NCBI GenBank assembly: GCA_051294375.1
Contig: CM119265.1
Location: 16,114,896-16,178,895 of the forward strand
DNA from: Paraspadella gotoi
Taxonomy: Eukaryota; Chaetognatha
Direction: 5' to 3'
Length of the DNA: 64,000 bases
Positions 11,163-23,521 of this stretch are shown here, in pieces (positions within the stretch are counted from its first letter, which is position 1; each line of letters opens with the position of its first letter). A program made the translations under genes and the position numbers. The notes under the pieces were generated by a model, which saw only the letters and a program-made list of their open reading frames with translations, had not been told where the DNA came from and searched no databases.

Positions 11163-11358
11163 GCTATATGCGACATTTGTCCGCTTTTTAAAAGTCAACG
11201 AACGATAAATTTATAAAGTTATAACGACATGCATTATCTGTCTGAATCGAAGGACTGGATAAAAAGATTTTTCTTTGTTACGTCATTTGTTGAGTCTTTT
11301 TTTTTAATACGTTGCCAAGCAACGATACCGGCGTTTTTCAACGCATAATAACAAAAAC

Positions 11359-11595
11359 TCAAGTGTCTCCTCTCTGCCCCTTTCCCAACGTTAAGCTTCT
11401 TCGTTCTTCTCGCCCGACTCCGTGACTTTGAAGACTAATAGCCTTTAAAACTGTGGACGACGCCGACGAAATTACGACGATGACGACGATACCGTAGTCT
11501 CGCGTAGCGACGTCGAGATTGGACGTCATCGCTCCCTCTCGCTTCACTTCCCACGCCGTCACGCTTGACGACAGGGAGCCCTCGAGGGCGGGCAT
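11359..11595 (-). CDS. Candidate 78-residue protein, unknown
   Basis: Complete ATG-to-TGA minus-strand frame in a GC-rich island, with an in-frame TAA directly upstream of the ATG that fixes the start. It begins MPALEGSLSSSVTAW and has a short hydrophobic run DYGIVVIVVISSAS at about residues 33-46. The rest is polar and basic. Codons mostly end in C or G, unlike the AT-rich flanks. The hydrophobic run overlaps a GTC/GAC trinucleotide tract, so it may be repeat-derived. No homology is recognised. Confidence 0.35.
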   Translation of the reverse strand: MPALEGSLSSSVTAWEVKREGAMTSNLDVATRDYGIVVIVVISSASSTVLKAISLQSHGVGREERRSLTLGKGQRGDT

Positions 11596-11867
11596 TTATT
11601 AATAGCTCGTTTCCGAGTCAACGAGCGAGAGAGGCTGTCGTCGTCGTTGTTGTCTTTATCTCATTATATCCGGCATCATCCGGCGAGTGCGTCGCTTCCT
11701 CTCTTCATTTCTTTTTCCCATTTTTTTTTAAATCCATTTTTTCCACTCATTTCTCTCCGTTCGTTCTTATTCTTTTTCTTCGCGATTCGACGCCCGGATT
11801 CTTGGCCTGTCGCCAGATGCCTGATATGAATCGCGCTTTTTGCCCTTCCGCTTTTATTCCTTTTCTT

Positions 11868-11926
11868 TCTCCTCCTCTTCATCCTCTTCATCCTCTTCAT
11901 CCTCTTCATCCTCTTCATCCTCGTCG
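11868..11926. repeat. 9-bp tandem repeat (CTCTTCATC)n
   Basis: About six units of a 9-mer in a pyrimidine-rich region. It would read as Lys/Arg/Met repeats on the opposite strand, so frames through it are not trusted. Confidence 0.9.
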
Positions 11927-11989
11927 TCTTCATATTCTTTCTTTTCTCCATCGCCTTTTCCCTTCTTTGTTCAAAAATAATATCTAAAA

Positions 11990-12980
11990 ATTGACTTTGC
12001 ATAACAAACTACAATTGTATTGTATTTGAGAAATTTATATAGTAATGAGGTATTATACCACTGTAATAAAGAAATTCAAAAAATCTTTGATTCACGACTG
12101 AAAAAATTTTCAAACGTCAAAAAAAAAAAAGATAAGGCAGAGAAAGGAAAAGATTTAGGAGAGACAGAGACCCAAAGAAGAAAGAGATACGAGTTGTAAC
12201 TAACCTCCCTCCCGATTCAAACCAAATGCTGTTGTCAGCGTTTTTGTCCAAAGAAAAGGGAAGTGGTAATGGAAGTTCTCCTGGTGTTCTCCTGAATTTT
12301 GACTGTAAAATTAACTTGTACCTTGCCACAACTTGAAAAAATACTATTTGGTTTTACTCTTCTCGATCAATCTTCAAAAAGCAACGGCTTTGAGCCTCTT
12401 AGTGTTTGTGAAGAGGGTAGTTTCCGCGACGTACTTTTTGGAATGCGAAATTTATGAAAAGTTAAAAAATGTTGGTGCTAGAGAAGCTTTCTTTGATGGC
12501 GAGCTTTCTTCGAAGGAAAGTTTTTTTGATAGAATTCTTTTTATGAAAAGACATGAAAAGACATGAAAAGACATTAGTGGCAGTAGCTATGGCTGGTAAA
12601 GACAACCATTTGGTTTGAAAAAATAACGCTCTGGTGTTATCATAAAAAAAAGGCTTCCTTTTTGACGGAAACTTTTTAAAAATTAATTTCAAAAGATTTT
12701 ATTTTTCATGTCGACGTCTTTTATTTTTCTTCGCGATTATTTTTTTCGGTGAGAAAGAAGAAAAATATTTGATGTCAGCGAGGGCGAATCGTGGACATTG
12801 TGTAATGTTTGCAATTTTGAACAATTGTTAACTAGATTGCACTACTTTCTTCAAAATCGAATTTATCTTCAAAATGTGTTTGTAAAAAACTGTTAACAAT
12901 TAGGAAATCAAAATTTATGTAGCTAGGACTACAAACCAAACTTTATACTTACCTCTTGGGTCGGATCATCCCATTGAATC
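11990..12980. other. AT-rich intergenic stretch
   Basis: Low-GC DNA with a 12-bp triplication (CATGAAAAGA-type) near 12,548-12,575. The frames present are weak and lack splice context. No gene is called. Confidence 0.45.
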
Positions 12981-12990
12981 TCTCAACTAG

Positions 12991-13232
12991 AGTTGACGTC
13001 GTTCACAAATTACAAAGAAATATATGGGCCACTCTCCCAGGAGGCGATTCGTCGAATATCGGCAAATCGAAGTGGGAAAAGATCTACTGAAGGTCATTGG
13101 AACGTCGTTCGCCGATACTCGATCGTCACGGGAACGAAAGGTCGAAAGGGTCACGGCATCCGGGGGTCAAGAGTCGTAAAAGAAAAGGTCAATCGAGTAA
13201 AAGGTGGTAAAAAGGGTCGAAAAAAAAGGTAG
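12991..13232 (+). CDS. Candidate basic terminal exon, unknown
   Basis: An AG after a pyrimidine-containing tract (atctctcaactag, ending 12990) is followed by a frame open to TAG at 13230. It reads SFTNYKEIYGPLSQEAIRR and later GHWNVVRRYSIVTGTKGRK, ending in a strongly basic Lys/Arg tail. The first part looks like ordinary protein. The tail overlaps repeated GGTCGAAAGG-like words and may be repeat-driven. There is no in-frame Met near the start, so it would need an upstream exon. Confidence 0.3.
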
Positions 13233-13339
13233 TAAAGGCCCGTCGTCGATCTCGCGGAAAATGTCGGCAATAAGCGAGAAATTTCTTTCGGAAAGTGGCG
13301 CCCGAAACTCGACCCGAGAGACGAAACGACCAGAGAGAG

Positions 13340-13352
13340 AGTGAGAGTGAGA

Positions 13353-13425
<73 letters not shown>

Positions 13426-13432
13426 AGAGAGA

Positions 13433-13475
<43 letters not shown>

Positions 13476-13485
13476 GAGAGAAATA
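13340..13485. repeat. (GA)n microsatellite
   Basis: Long GA tract with a GAAGCGAG interruption near 13,430 and GAAA units at its right end. Confidence 0.95.
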
Positions 13486-13726
13486 AAAGAGCGCCGCTAA
13501 AAGGAGCGAAAATTACTCGGCCGCTCGAATAGCATGGAAACGCGGGCGTTAACGGCGCCTCGAAAGCGTAATGGGTCGGACTGACACGAAACCTCGCAAA
13601 TTCAAAAATTTCTTAAAAAAAAAAAAGAAACCGTAAAGTTTTATGGTTCGAGCGTGAAACCGAGAAGACGACGACAACGACGACGACAACCACCAGTTTT
13701 TTTTTAAATTAAAAAAAAAATGAAAT

Positions 13727-13933
13727 TCAAAACAAAAAAAAGCCTTCGGTCTTCATTTCCACTTTTTCTCTCACCAGAGCGACCCTCAAAATTCCATTTA
13801 TTATTCCGTCTCGTCTTGTCTCCACGTCTTTTATCTTCTCCTCCGGGCGGCGGAAGTATTTATCTCCCGCGACGGAGATGCTGTTTTGTTTTCGCGGCCG
13901 AAATAACTTGTCTTTTTGTTTTGAAATCTTCAT
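13727..13933 (-). CDS. Candidate 68-residue basic protein or first exon
   Basis: The ATG-initiated minus-strand frame reads MKISKQKDKLFRPRKQ, then FRRPEEKIKDVETRR, then IINGILRVAL. A donor-like gtgaga follows at about 13,771, so the true exon may stop there. Composition is charged and amphipathic. The + strand of the same interval is also open but Ser/Leu/Phe-rich and less convincing. Function is unknown. Confidence 0.3.
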   Translation of the reverse strand: MKISKQKDKLFRPRKQNSISVAGDKYFRRPEEKIKDVETRRDGIINGILRVALVREKVEMKTEGFFLF

Positions 13934-14127
13934 CTTCGTTTTCTTAGACTCCGTCTCATTTATCGTTTTGGTTTTTTGTTTTTTTTACAAATACGTACAT
14001 TGTTCATGAGATTGTTTTCTCTTTTATGTTTTATAATCGATACACAAGTAATTTTTTTGGTAATCTGCTTTCTTGTTTCTACGTCTTAACGTCTTTTGTT
14101 CATTTTCTTGTTTCTTTTTCTTTTCAG

Positions 14128-14173
14128 GAAACATGGCGGCTAAAAAGAAATCCACGATGAATGGACGAAAGAC
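14128..14173 (+). CDS. Candidate first coding exon, 14 residues
   Basis: A strong acceptor (tttctttttcttttcag) ends at 14127. It is followed by gaaacATGGCGGC, an excellent start context, and a gtgagg donor after 14173. The exon encodes MAAKKKSTMNGRK plus two bases. It would join in frame to the 15-kb open frame if that exon begins at 15147. The Lys-rich start suggests a nuclear or nucleic-acid-associated protein, but this is only a guess. Confidence 0.4.
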
Positions 14174-14781
14174 GTGAGGAGCCTAAAGTAAACAAACAAA
14201 ACAAATAAAATCGGAGTAAAGCACAAACGAAAAAAAAAGAGCAAAGACCCGGGAACTGGATCGTTAATTTTGTAAACAATATCTAACGAATTTACCCCCA
14301 AAATACTTAAACATAACGAAACAAATTTTTTAACCCTATTTTACTAATACCATCTTGAGAAAAAAAGTAGAATAAAGTATATTAAATAATAAGGACAAAG
14401 TTTTAACCCCTTTCGCCTAAGATGAAGCCGAGCTCGAAAAGTTTATTCACCCATAAAATTAACGCCACACGCACAAAAGCACGAAAATAAAGAAAGGAAA
14501 GTCAAGAACGAAACGTGTAATAAAAAAAAAAAACGTAAAAAAAAAAATTGTGAGATTTTCAAAAGACGGACGGGAAATCAAAGCTTTCACCGCCAGTCAG
14601 CGCCCCTCGAGCGCCACTATCGACTTTCGCGCGCCATTTCGTCCTCCATTCGGACGTCACTCGCGCGCCAATCGCCAATCTTACCCACGGCAAAAATTCG
14701 CCCTACCGGATGTAAATTATCGCTCTCACCGACGCAAAAAAAAAAGGGAAAAACAAAAGCGCACCCGCCTTTAGTTGGCCA

Positions 14782-14899
<118 letters not shown>

Positions 14900-15146
14900 G
14901 CACAAAACTCATCGACCTTTAGATTAAAAGTTTAAAGACTCAAGCGCTCCCCACTCAGTCCCCAGTCCCCAGTCCCCAGTCCCCATTCTCCCCCCGGATC
15001 CTACGATTCTCCTCCTTCCACTCACAGTAAGCAATTCTATATAAATATCACCCTCTCCAACCGGGGGGGGGGAATCACCACCCCACCATCGGTAATCACC
15101 CGAAACGCCGATTTTCAACCTGAGTTTCTCCTCTCTGCCGCCAGAG

Positions 15147-15987
15147 GTGCCGCAGCGTCGATTCCATGTCGAAGAAGCGCGATTCCGGAAAAATCCGGGC
15201 GAAAACCGCCGAAGACGACGTCGTCACGCCGAAGACGTTGGCGACGACGTCGACGAAAATCATCGACGACGAAGATGACGACGAGCGCCGTACGCTTGCA
15301 GCAGCCGCTGGAAATACAGCAGCCGCAGGATCGCCGAAAGCCGCCGCGCCTAGCTTTAAATTGATCTCATCAGGTCGGTCCAAACCTCTTGAGGTTTTTT
15401 TCCGTCGTCATCGTCCTCGTCGTAGACGCCGGCGTCTGGAACCGGCGAGCGTCAAGTGTTCTTATTCCCGCCATCCCGGCTCCTACGCTGCCTCTCCCAC
15501 GCCTCCATCGCGTCTCCGAAGAGCGCCGGTCTCTACCGGCGTCGACGGATGGATCGGCGTCGAATCAAAGAGGAGACGTCGCCCTCACTCCCTGAGTATT
15601 TGCTCAAAATCTGGCGTCGTCGCCGGAAGCTTCCACGACGCCGCCTCCTTAAAAACGGCGCCCTCCGCGGCGCCCGCGTCTCTCTCGGCGTCATTCTCAC
15701 GAAGAAAAAGCGTCCGAGCGAAAAACGGCGAAAGGTGGAAAAAGAGAGAAAACAAAAAACAAAACAAAAGACGAAAGGAAATTGAAAACGTCAACAACGA
15801 GCCGAGTCCAGGGGAAGTCTCTCGACGCGCGAGGAATATCGATTCGTCGTCTTCTCGTGTTATTCCTTCCTTTTCACCTCCTCTTCCTCCTCTTCTTCAT
15901 CCTCCTCCTCTTTCTCCCCCTCCCCCCTCCTCTCCATCGCCGACAAGGTCAAGCGACGTCGCAGATTACATTCTCGCCGAACAAGAG
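15147..15987 (+). CDS. Candidate low-complexity nuclear-type protein exon(s)
   Basis: A single frame is open from 15147 through 16137. From the ATG at 15166 it would give 323 residues. The N-terminal part is acidic/basic mixed (MSKKRDSGKIRAKTAEDD, then KIIDDEDDDERRTLAAAAGN). The middle is Arg/Ser/Pro-rich. Two donor-like sites fit a spliced version: CAG/gtcggt after 15373 and GAG/gtgagt after 15987. A pyrimidine-rich tract before 15948 could serve as acceptor, giving a second exon reading QATSQITFSPNK. The exon at 14128-14173 joins in phase. No domain is recognised, and the Arg-rich middle would probably be intron in the spliced model. Confidence 0.35.
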
Positions 15988-16149
15988 GTGAGTTTTCGAG
16001 AGATGGTCATGGATTCGGGTCTGGGTGAGGACAGAGGGCGGGGCGTCCGAGGTTTTTGGTCAGAAACGAAAAGCACGACCCCAGGCATTACTTTTATGTC
16101 TCGTGCCAAAATAAAACTGGAGGGTAAGTTAAGGTAAGGGAGGTAGGAA

Positions 16150-17040
16150 ATCATTGAGCGAGGCCGGGCAAGTTTCGCCCTCAACACTTCCTCTTAATAT
16201 GGGGTCGGGAGCATCCATTTCGGAAGTGAGGATCTAAGTCATGCCGGAAATTCATGACGACAACAACGACAAAAAAAGGGTGTGGGTGACAACGATAAAG
16301 GCCATTGTGACTCCAGTCTTCATCGGTTTTCAGAGATGGTCATGTTCCCTTTTTTTTCGATCGACTTCTGCCAGGACCATTTCTTCCGGTGGTCATAAGC
16401 ATTTGACCCACGAGGCCAAAACCGCTTCGCCGCTTTCGTCTGGTTTTGGCGGGAAGAAGGGATGAGGGAAGGAGTAGGGTGAACGTCGAGTCGCCTTCTA
16501 TCTCGGTCGAGGGTCACGATTGCCAATGGTAGATTGGGGCGACTGGCAACTGAAAGAACGATGTTTGCTGGCGACATCCAATGTGAACGCTCAAGCAGTT
16601 AATTCTATAAACCTAACCAGGGTTTTTGTTTTTTTTTAAGGTAACGAAAATTTATTTTATTTTCGTACCTGTGAGCAGAATTAAATCCTAATTAGCTAAA
16701 AAAAATGATGTTGCGTCCTAAGGACACGGTCCTTTCTATCGAATTAACAACAACACGTAACCAGGGACTGGAATTGACATGAAGCGCCGCCTTCGCAAAT
16801 CGCTGGACGCCGCGAAAAGAGGGCGTGGCTTCATCTCGAAGATCGCAGCCCCCGACGCGACGAAAAGGGAGATGTGTCGTCGCTCAGAGAGACGCTGGCG
16901 ACGCCCACGCCCACCTCGCCTTCCTCAATCCGCGGAGGAGGCGTCGCTTAAGAAGGCGTTTCCTCGTCTTAGCGTCGATGCGAATACAAATGACGGTGAA
17001 CGACTTCCGGTCAAAAGGATTCGTCGAGAATCTGGTCAAA
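16150..17040. other. Mixed intergenic or intronic stretch
   Basis: Contains a GC-rich block at 16,779-17,040 in which two + frames and one minus frame are partly open with Arg-rich composition. None has clear splice support, so no gene is called. A GA tract follows at 17,042-17,091. Confidence 0.4.
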
Positions 17041-17044
17041 AGAC

Positions 17045-17091
<47 letters not shown>

Positions 17092-17099
17092 TATGAATG

Positions 17100-18500
17100 T
17101 TACTTTCTTTTTGTTTTATTTTATTTGATAGCAGAGAATAGATTCGGACTTTGCATGCCAGAGAGAAAATAATAAATCCCATCGAAGACTTCAGTCTTCC
17201 TATTAAGTGCAAGCATGAAAGCAAGTGCTCGAAGCGCCGTCCTATTTTTTATTATAAATGAATTATTAACTCTAATAAGTCTTATTATTTTCTATCATGC
17301 AAAGAACGAATCTATTTTGAGCTTCCGCTGCTATCGGCTAATTACACTGCAGCGCAAAAAAAGTATCCAATTTTTCACATCGAAAAAAACAATATTGGAT
17401 GGCTGAATTATATAAAGATATAGAAACATAAAGCAAAGCTTGTTAAAATATGAAGTGATTAGTCCAAGTCCCAATAAAATCGAGCAAAGCGTTCAAAAGT
17501 TATAGGTCGACAATGTCGATTGGTACAAAAATCCAAAAAGAAAAAAATTAGTTTTCGTCAAAAAGACTTTTCCTTTTTAAAAAAGTTTATAATATGAATT
17601 TGGCTGAACAAATTCAGCATAGAATATTTGTAGGGATAGGTGTCAACCATTTTTAACTTAAATCAAATTAAAATAAGTAAAGAAACTATATAGAAAAATA
17701 ATTAGTCTTTACTTCTTGAGCTTTATCGTGTACTACGTGACAACGTAGCCTGTTGACTGTTTACTGTGTTTAGGCTTCTTGGCTTCTTCTCAAATTTTCT
17801 TTTCCTTTTTTGTTGCCCTGCCATTTTCCCCCCTGCCATCTTGTCGGGCGGCAGTGCCGGGCATTGGGCAGCGGCTCCGGACGGCGGCGCTGCGATGAAG
17901 AAAGGAAAGATTTATTTTCAACATTAAACGATTTGCATTTGGAAGATCCAGGTCGTTGAGGTCAGCAAGGTTTGGCAGGTCGTCAGTGTCGTCGAGGTCA
18001 GCAGGGTGATATATGGAGGGGGAGCGGGATCTTTGAGGGTCCACCAAGGTCGCAAGGTCCTCAAGGTTTTCATGGCCATTTAGATATGGAATTATGGATA
18101 TCGTTGATGTTCTTGAGACCTCAACATCATTTTTGACTCACGTACTTTGACTTTGTTATCCTTGTTATGTATATTGGATGGTCAATGATCATGGACTTTA
18201 TGAACTTATAAAATACTCGGTTTTTGAGATCGCTAATATTTTGTTGGAAAGTTATTTTTTTGGTTCTCAAATAGTTATGCAATAATAATATGCATGGTTT
18301 TTGTAATGCTCTAAGCCACTTCTTATAAATTCTGTTTATGAAAAAAAAAAATTCAGAGCAAAAACGTCGGAAGGACTTATATTTGTATATCGACAATACA
18401 CTTCCTTTAAACCAAATGATTTATTAAACTTTTTCGTTTCTTATACAATCCAATCAAGTAACTCCTCTTGGCACGGTGCATTGGTTATTTTAGATACGAC
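17100..18500. other. AT-rich intergenic stretch
   Basis: AT-rich. A moderately GC-rich block at 17,810-18,060 carries repeated GGTCGTNGAGGTCAGCAGG-type words. No gene was found. Confidence 0.45.
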
Positions 18501-18529
18501 TCCCTAGAGGTACTTTGGCGTACGTTTTT

Positions 18530-18560
18530 AGTCGGATCTGCTTATTAGCAGATCCCGACT
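18530..18560. repeat. Short hairpin at edge of a repeat region
   Basis: AGTCGGATCTGCT and AGCAGATCCCGACT form a 13-bp stem with one bulge around TATT. It is followed by a GTCCGTCC-rich block to about 18,735 that resembles simple-repeat-bearing mobile element ends. No element family is recognised. Confidence 0.7.
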
Positions 18561-18745
18561 CTATAATTCACTTTGTCAGTCCGTCGGTCCGCCACCTCAA
18601 TATTGTCAGGCATTCACTTAATCATGTCAGAACATTGAATTATGATAAATTATGCAAAAAAAAAATGATGTTCGTCTATCCTCTGTCAGTCTATCCGTCC
18701 ATCCGTCCGTCCTCATCCGTCCGTCCCACCTTAGCAAAAAACTCT

Positions 18746-19050
18746 AATTACTTACTGTGATTAGAAGGATGGATTGGAATGAAATTGTGTGTGTGGGTAG
18801 GGAAGTGTGTGATTGAGCTGGATATGAAGTTTCGATGGAATCGTCCGAGTGGAAATGAGTTTCAATAGAAAAAACAAAAACAAATATTTCATTATTTGAA
18901 CACCAATTACTCATGAGTGGATGAGGCGATTGACCTGAAATTTTGTATGTGGGTAGGAAAGTGTGTGATTAAGCTGGAAATCTAGTTTCGATGGAATTGT
19001 TTGAGTGGAAATGAGTTTAAATGGAAAAAAACAAAAAACCTATTTCACTA
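18746..19050. repeat. Two diverged ~159-bp tandem units
   Basis: Units begin at 18746 and 18905, each starting AATTACT. They share GGGTAGG, AAGTGTGTGATT, TTTCGATGGAAT and GAGTGGAAATGAGTTT in the same order. They are followed by TTAA/TAAT-rich DNA to about 19,256. Confidence 0.88.
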
Positions 19051-19079
19051 ATTTATTGATTTTTTTGAATATTAAATGT

Positions 19080-19256
19080 AAATGCAAGATGTATTAATTA
19101 ATCAAATAATTAATCAGTTACTTAATCAATTAGTTAATTAATTAATCAATAATTAATAAAAATTAGTCAATTAATCAATCAAAACAAACATTTTGAATCA
19201 AAAATTAATCTAATTAATTAATTAATTAATTAATTAATTAATTAATTAATTACCGA
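19080..19256. repeat. (TTAA)n-type AT repeat
   Basis: Degenerate ATTAATTA units, becoming a pure (TTAA)n run near 19,212-19,251. Confidence 0.9.
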
Positions 19257-19723
19257 TAATGATCGTGGGCAGATCCGACATTGTTTGCTCAAACTTGTTA
19301 GCATATATTTTTGCGTACCATTACTGTAATTTAAAAGATACCAAGCCATCAAACGGATATTCTTCCTCTTCTTCCATCCATATCTTTTTGTCGCCCTCCC
19401 TCTTATTTTTCCCACTCGTTTTGTCTCTCTTTGTCTCTCCCTCTTTTTCCCCCCTATAATAATGAACGAGCCATTGCGCAATGGATCTTTTTCCCCTCTC
19501 TCCTCTTTGCGCCGTAAATATTATCGTTAATCCTCTTGGGTATGAAAAAAAAAGAAGAAAAAACGTCTTTTTTTTTGTTTATGTGCGTCATATCAAGGTA
19601 AAACTAATAAAGCCACTAAAACCTATTATTAAATCACTTAATATATTTGAAAAAAAAAAGATTTTAATTTTTTTGGGTATTCACATAACCGTGAGAAATT
19701 TGATGATTTTCATCGTTTAAGCT

Positions 19724-19747
19724 TGCTCTCTCTCTCTCTCTCTCTCT

Positions 19748-19819
<72 letters not shown>

Positions 19820-20091
19820 AAGCTTCATAAACAGTTTCTCCCGGTTGCCATGACCGGTTGCTACGACCGTTTTATCGGCGCAACGCATAAGAAACAAGAG
19901 AAGACGAAGAGAAGTCGGGCGGCGGAGGGGGCCGCCGGATGGGGCCGGGGGGCTAACGGATGGAGCCTGGGGGGTGGGAGAGCGACTGAGGCAACGTCAG
20001 AAACGGCGGCCGAGCGGCGTGGGAAGCACTCGATGCCAAGCGCTCTTTGGCGGAGATAAAAAATGTTAAGAATAAAAAAAAGAGATGGTTG

Positions 20092-20170
<79 letters not shown>
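19724..20170. repeat. (CT)n and (GA)n tracts facing each other
   Basis: CT tract at 19,724-19,815 and GA tract at 20,094-20,170. A GC-rich segment of about 280 bp with no convincing frame lies between them. The tracts are complementary and could pair as a hairpin or triplex. Confidence 0.93.
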
Positions 20171-20370
20171 AGAGAGAGCTATAAAAAGTGAGGAAGGTGG
20201 AAAAAAAACACGTTTTGGTACGGTTAGGAATAATTGTGCGACACATATTTTCTGACCATCGTATGTGATGCCAGTGGAGAAAAAAACAAGATGTTAAGTC
20301 AATCGATAAATTAAACTTAGAAAAAAGAAAAAAAGAAGTTAAACGAAACAATAAAAGACACAAGATGAAA

Positions 20371-20518
20371 GTAAGAGAAAAGAAAAGAAAAAAAAAGAAA
20401 AGAAAAGAAAAGAAAAGAAAAGAAAAGAAAAGAAAAGAAAAGAAAAGATGAGACCGAAGGCTGAAGAGGCGATGAATGGTTAGTCAGCGCCATGGAGGAA
20501 GATATGAGAATTGCTTCA

Positions 20519-20581
<63 letters not shown>
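20371..20581. repeat. (AAAAG)n and (TTTC)n microsatellites
   Basis: An AAAAG pentanucleotide run at about 20,371-20,447 is followed about 70 bp later by a TTTC run at 20,518-20,581. Confidence 0.95.
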
Positions 20582-20583
<2 letters not shown>

Positions 20584-21029
20584 GGGCTTATTCGTTTTAC
20601 AAGGGAACATTTGTAAACAATTGCGGAGAGAATTGGGTAAGTTTTTATTGTCGTCATTCTTAAAAATTCATATCGTGTCGTAGGTTTGGTTTCTTTAAAA
20701 AAAAAAATATTTTTAGATTTATTTATCTTGCCTAATTTTTCATGTGGTTTCGCATCGTCAAAGCTTTAGTTAATTCATGTTTCCTGGGAGGTTGAAAAGT
20801 GAACCGAACTAAAAATAAGCTAATTAGTCTTTTTCAAAATAAAGAAAATAAAGAATTAGAATACGACTTTAGAAGTCGAAAAGCCCTGAGTGGATGAATT
20901 GAGTGATGGTTTGATCTTAATTACTTTTTAAATACTGTAGTAAACTCACAACGTTTCTAAATATTGTTCTCATTCGTAGCAAAAGCCTTCAAGCCTTCCT
21001 GCTGCAGGAATGAAGCAAGGAATCCTACT

Positions 21030-21310
21030 CTGTTCCATCTTCATTTTTGCCCCGTTACGGCTTCATTCTTGCTTCATTCTTGCTCCTTTACTGATTTATT
21101 CCTGCTTCATTCCAACTCCTTTCCAGCTTTATTTCTACTCAGTTTCAGCTTCATTCTTGACTCGTTGCCATATCATTCTTGCATCAATCCTTCTTCATTC
21201 CAGCTTCGTTTCCGCTCCATTCCTGCTCCGTTACAACTTCATTTCTGCTTTTTTCCCCCGATTCGTTCCTGTGTCATTCCTGCTGCAGTTCCTGCTTCAT
21301 TTCTGCTCGA
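21030..21310. repeat. Degenerate 15-18-bp repeat array
   Basis: About 15 loosely related units built on TTCATTCCTGCT, with spacing of roughly 15-18 bp. Two overlapping frames stay open here (Phe/Leu/His/Ser-rich), as expected of a repeat without stops. They are rejected as genes. GA tracts follow at 21,495-21,620 and 21,704-21,815. Confidence 0.75.
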
Positions 21311-21551
21311 AATCCCCGATGAGACTTTCTCTTCTTTTCGATCTTTTCAATCTTCGCGCGCGAGAATCGGATTTTTCGCCTCAGAGAAAAAAAAAGGGAA
21401 TCAACGCGAGACGACGACGAAGGGAAAAAACGGACGCCGCCTCGTATTTTTCTCCGCGCGAGGGAGTGCCTTTCTTATTTCAATAACAAACAAAGAGAGA
21501 GAGATAGAGACAGTGAAATGAAAAAAAGAAATAGAGAGAGAGAGTGAGAGT

Positions 21552-21619
<68 letters not shown>

Positions 21620-21706
21620 CCCGTTGAATGTAATTTTTCCGTCGCTTTCTCATTCATCAACAAGAAGCGCGGCGAGTGGCTTTGAAGACTAAAGACAAGA
21701 ACAGAG

Positions 21707-21758
<52 letters not shown>

Positions 21759-21819
21759 AGAGAGAGAAGAGAGAAGAGGAAGAGGAGATAGAGAGATAGA
21801 GAGAGAGAGATTAAGAGAC

Positions 21820-23270
21820 GTCAAATCAATCTCGATTTCTAACTAGCGAGTTTCGCTAAGAAAACGAAGGGCGGAAAAAAGACGTGACCATCAGTCACAG
21901 TTAAATAAAAATAGCTTAAATGTTTAAAAGTTTGTCACTTTTAAATGAAAATAGTAGTAATGATAGAACTTATAGAAAAAAAATCATAGTTTTATGGCAA
22001 CAGCCGGGTTGCCTGTGATGCCCACTGGGGGCTTCCGACCCTCAGTGACGCCTCCTTAGGTTGTGCCAAAATTTTCAAAATTATTGTAGCTTAATTTACA
22101 TCTGGCATAATATGGGTGGGCTTAGACAAAGAGGTTTGCCACAATCCCCATCAAAATCGGTTCAACCCCCTTAGCGCTACCCTCGGTTGAAGGATTTCTG
22201 GCACCATTCCTCGCGCTGCGTTCCGTCCACACTGTCCTAATGACCACAGTCCAAATGTCCACAGTCCTAATGACTTTTCTCTGCGTTGGCAAAGCGAGAC
22301 CGTCCTAGGGTAACCGCGCCAGTGACAGGAGGCGTTAGGGCGTGCCAAAAATGTTCAAAATCGGGTCCGTACCTGATAGCAACCTGATCGTTGCCCTTCT
22401 ACTAGACTAACTGGGAAAAACTGAATGAAAGATAACAAAGTGACGCGTTGACAGCTGGGATGGATGAAGATCTGAATGGAGGTAATTAAAATTCCGAAAA
22501 AATTATGAAATGAAATTGACTGTAAATTGTAATGGAACTCGGATAGAAGCAAAAAAGATAAACTATTTGGACGGAAACTGGGAGGGGTTGGTTAAAAGGG
22601 CAAGAAAAGTCTCTGAACGAAAAGAAATCGCGACAAAGAGAGGAAAACATTGGGACAAGGTTATCTAGATTCTATGAGGTGAGAAAGGGTTTAGGAGTAC
22701 AGACTTCAGACTGTGCACTCAGTGCCAATTTAATCGATGAAAAAAAGAAACCGTGTAAGATCAATAAAATAATTGAAAGTTGTGAGTTTATTGTTGATTA
22801 TGATTATTTTTAATTTTTCTATAACATGACTCAGAAGTAATTTACTTTTTTAAAAATTATTTTTAATGTAATATCCTTTATGAACTATACTCTAGAAGAA
22901 AGAGCGATGGACAAAAAACTAGCCGCGTCTACGTAGGCTGGAAGCATCAGGCAAAATGTCACCCGAAAAAAGATAGTTGATGCACGAAGTCGAAATGGGT
23001 TTCCCTTTTATTTTTTATTTTTTTAAGCTTTATCTCGAGGGAGAAAGAGGAGGTCGGCCGAGTAGAAAAGGTAAGAAAATAAAGGGGAGTAAAATGAACC
23101 GTTATTCTTTAAGCGCGAATTAAAAATAAGGCAGGAAAGCTAATTTTTTCGGCTTATTCTTTATGCGGCGAGGGTCGTTACCCTTTTTTTAAAAACAAAT
23201 TTATTTCCTGTATTTTTAAGAAAATATAAAAATTACGTAAAAGAAGAAATACAAAAAGGGCCATCAGGAA
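21820..23270. other. Intergenic stretch with a short direct repeat
   Basis: Two copies of a ~27-bp word (GTGCCAAAATTTTCAAAAT type) lie near 22,060-22,083 and 22,339-22,361. A duplicated GTCCACAGTCCTAATGAC word lies at 22,226-22,275. The segment between them may be a small repeat element. No gene is seen. Confidence 0.5.
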
Positions 23271-23271
23271 T

Positions 23272-23314
<43 letters not shown>

Positions 23315-23442
23315 GAGAGAGAGAGAGGCAGACAAGAGCGCTGAATCAGTGCGAAAGGGTATAAAGGCGAAATGAGTTTGTGGGGGCGAGAAAATATGCA
23401 AAATGCTTCTTCTTTTTGGAAGATGCCCGAATAAGGCAGAGT

Positions 23443-23521
<79 letters not shown>

